NCBI RefSeq assembly: GCF_003443615.1
Contig: NZ_CP031967.1
Coordinates: 930,001-994,000, forward strand
Direction: 5' to 3'
DNA length: 64,000 nt
DNA from: Alteromonas sp. BL110
GTDB taxonomy: Bacteria > Pseudomonadota > Gammaproteobacteria > Enterobacterales > Alteromonadaceae
Part shown: positions 63,954-64,000 of the stretch, one piece after another
How positions within the stretch are numbered: position 1 is the stretch's first letter
Layout of the letters: every line of letters starts with the position of its first letter
Program-made: the position numbers and the translations under genes
Notes under the pieces: generated by a model
Told to the model about the DNA's origin: nothing
The model's database searches: none
Seen by the model: only the letters and a program-made list of their open reading frames with translations

Positions 63954-64000
63954 CGATTACATTAATGTGTCAAGTTTAATACGGTTATAAAACACGGTTT

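Overview
The window looks like chromosomal DNA of a marine gammaproteobacterium of the order Alteromonadales, most likely Alteromonas or a close relative. Four things point there: moderate GC with AT-rich intergenic DNA, the conserved blocks djlA/lptD-surA-pdxA-rsmA-apaG-apaH and xerD-dsbC-recJ, several TonB-dependent receptors, and a TtpC-type TonB system. The assignment rests on gene content and protein similarity judged by eye, with no database search. I see no tRNA, rRNA, CRISPR array, insertion sequence or prophage.

Layout. 1-5.4 kb: start of rplM (cut by the window edge), an exported TPR-like protein, a His-rich TonB-dependent receptor, an HMG-CoA reductase and a YbaN-like membrane protein. 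5.7-18 kb (minus strand): housekeeping genes djlA, xerD, dsbC, recJ, a small unknown, recO, pdxJ, acpS, rlmD, relA, mazG. 18.5-25.1 kb (plus): the outer-membrane biogenesis cluster lptD-surA-pdxA-rsmA-apaG-apaH. 25.4-29.4 kb: a chemoreceptor behind a convincing sigma-28 promoter, the aspartokinase lysC and a DUF192 lipoprotein. 29.4-39.3 kb: two different AcnB-type aconitases. Between them lie exported proteins: a periplasmic ATP-dependent DNA ligase, a secreted esterase with TPRs, a small lipoprotein and a secreted nucleoside phosphorylase/nucleosidase-like enzyme. A REP-like palindrome also lies there. 39.7-47.4 kb: a PQQ-type sugar dehydrogenase, a membrane protein, a FadD-like acyl-CoA ligase, and a hybrid histidine kinase overlapping an HD-GYP response regulator.

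47.5-64 kb is the most interesting part. Every gene is on the minus strand. It carries phoB-phoR, an orphan PstS-like binding protein, a prolyl-4-hydroxylase-like dioxygenase, a 1356-residue lipoprotein built of three ~430-residue repeats, a large TonB-dependent receptor, and a complete energising operon (DUF3450, TtpC-like channel protein, ExbB, ExbD, TonB, TPR protein). Good PhoB boxes (14-16 of 18 positions) precede phoB, the lipoprotein-receptor pair and the DUF3450-TonB operon. All three have the same 10-nt gap to the position expected for the -10 element. I infer a phosphate-starvation-induced outer-membrane uptake system with its own energy transducer and a large surface or periplasmic capture lipoprotein. 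The substrate is unknown.
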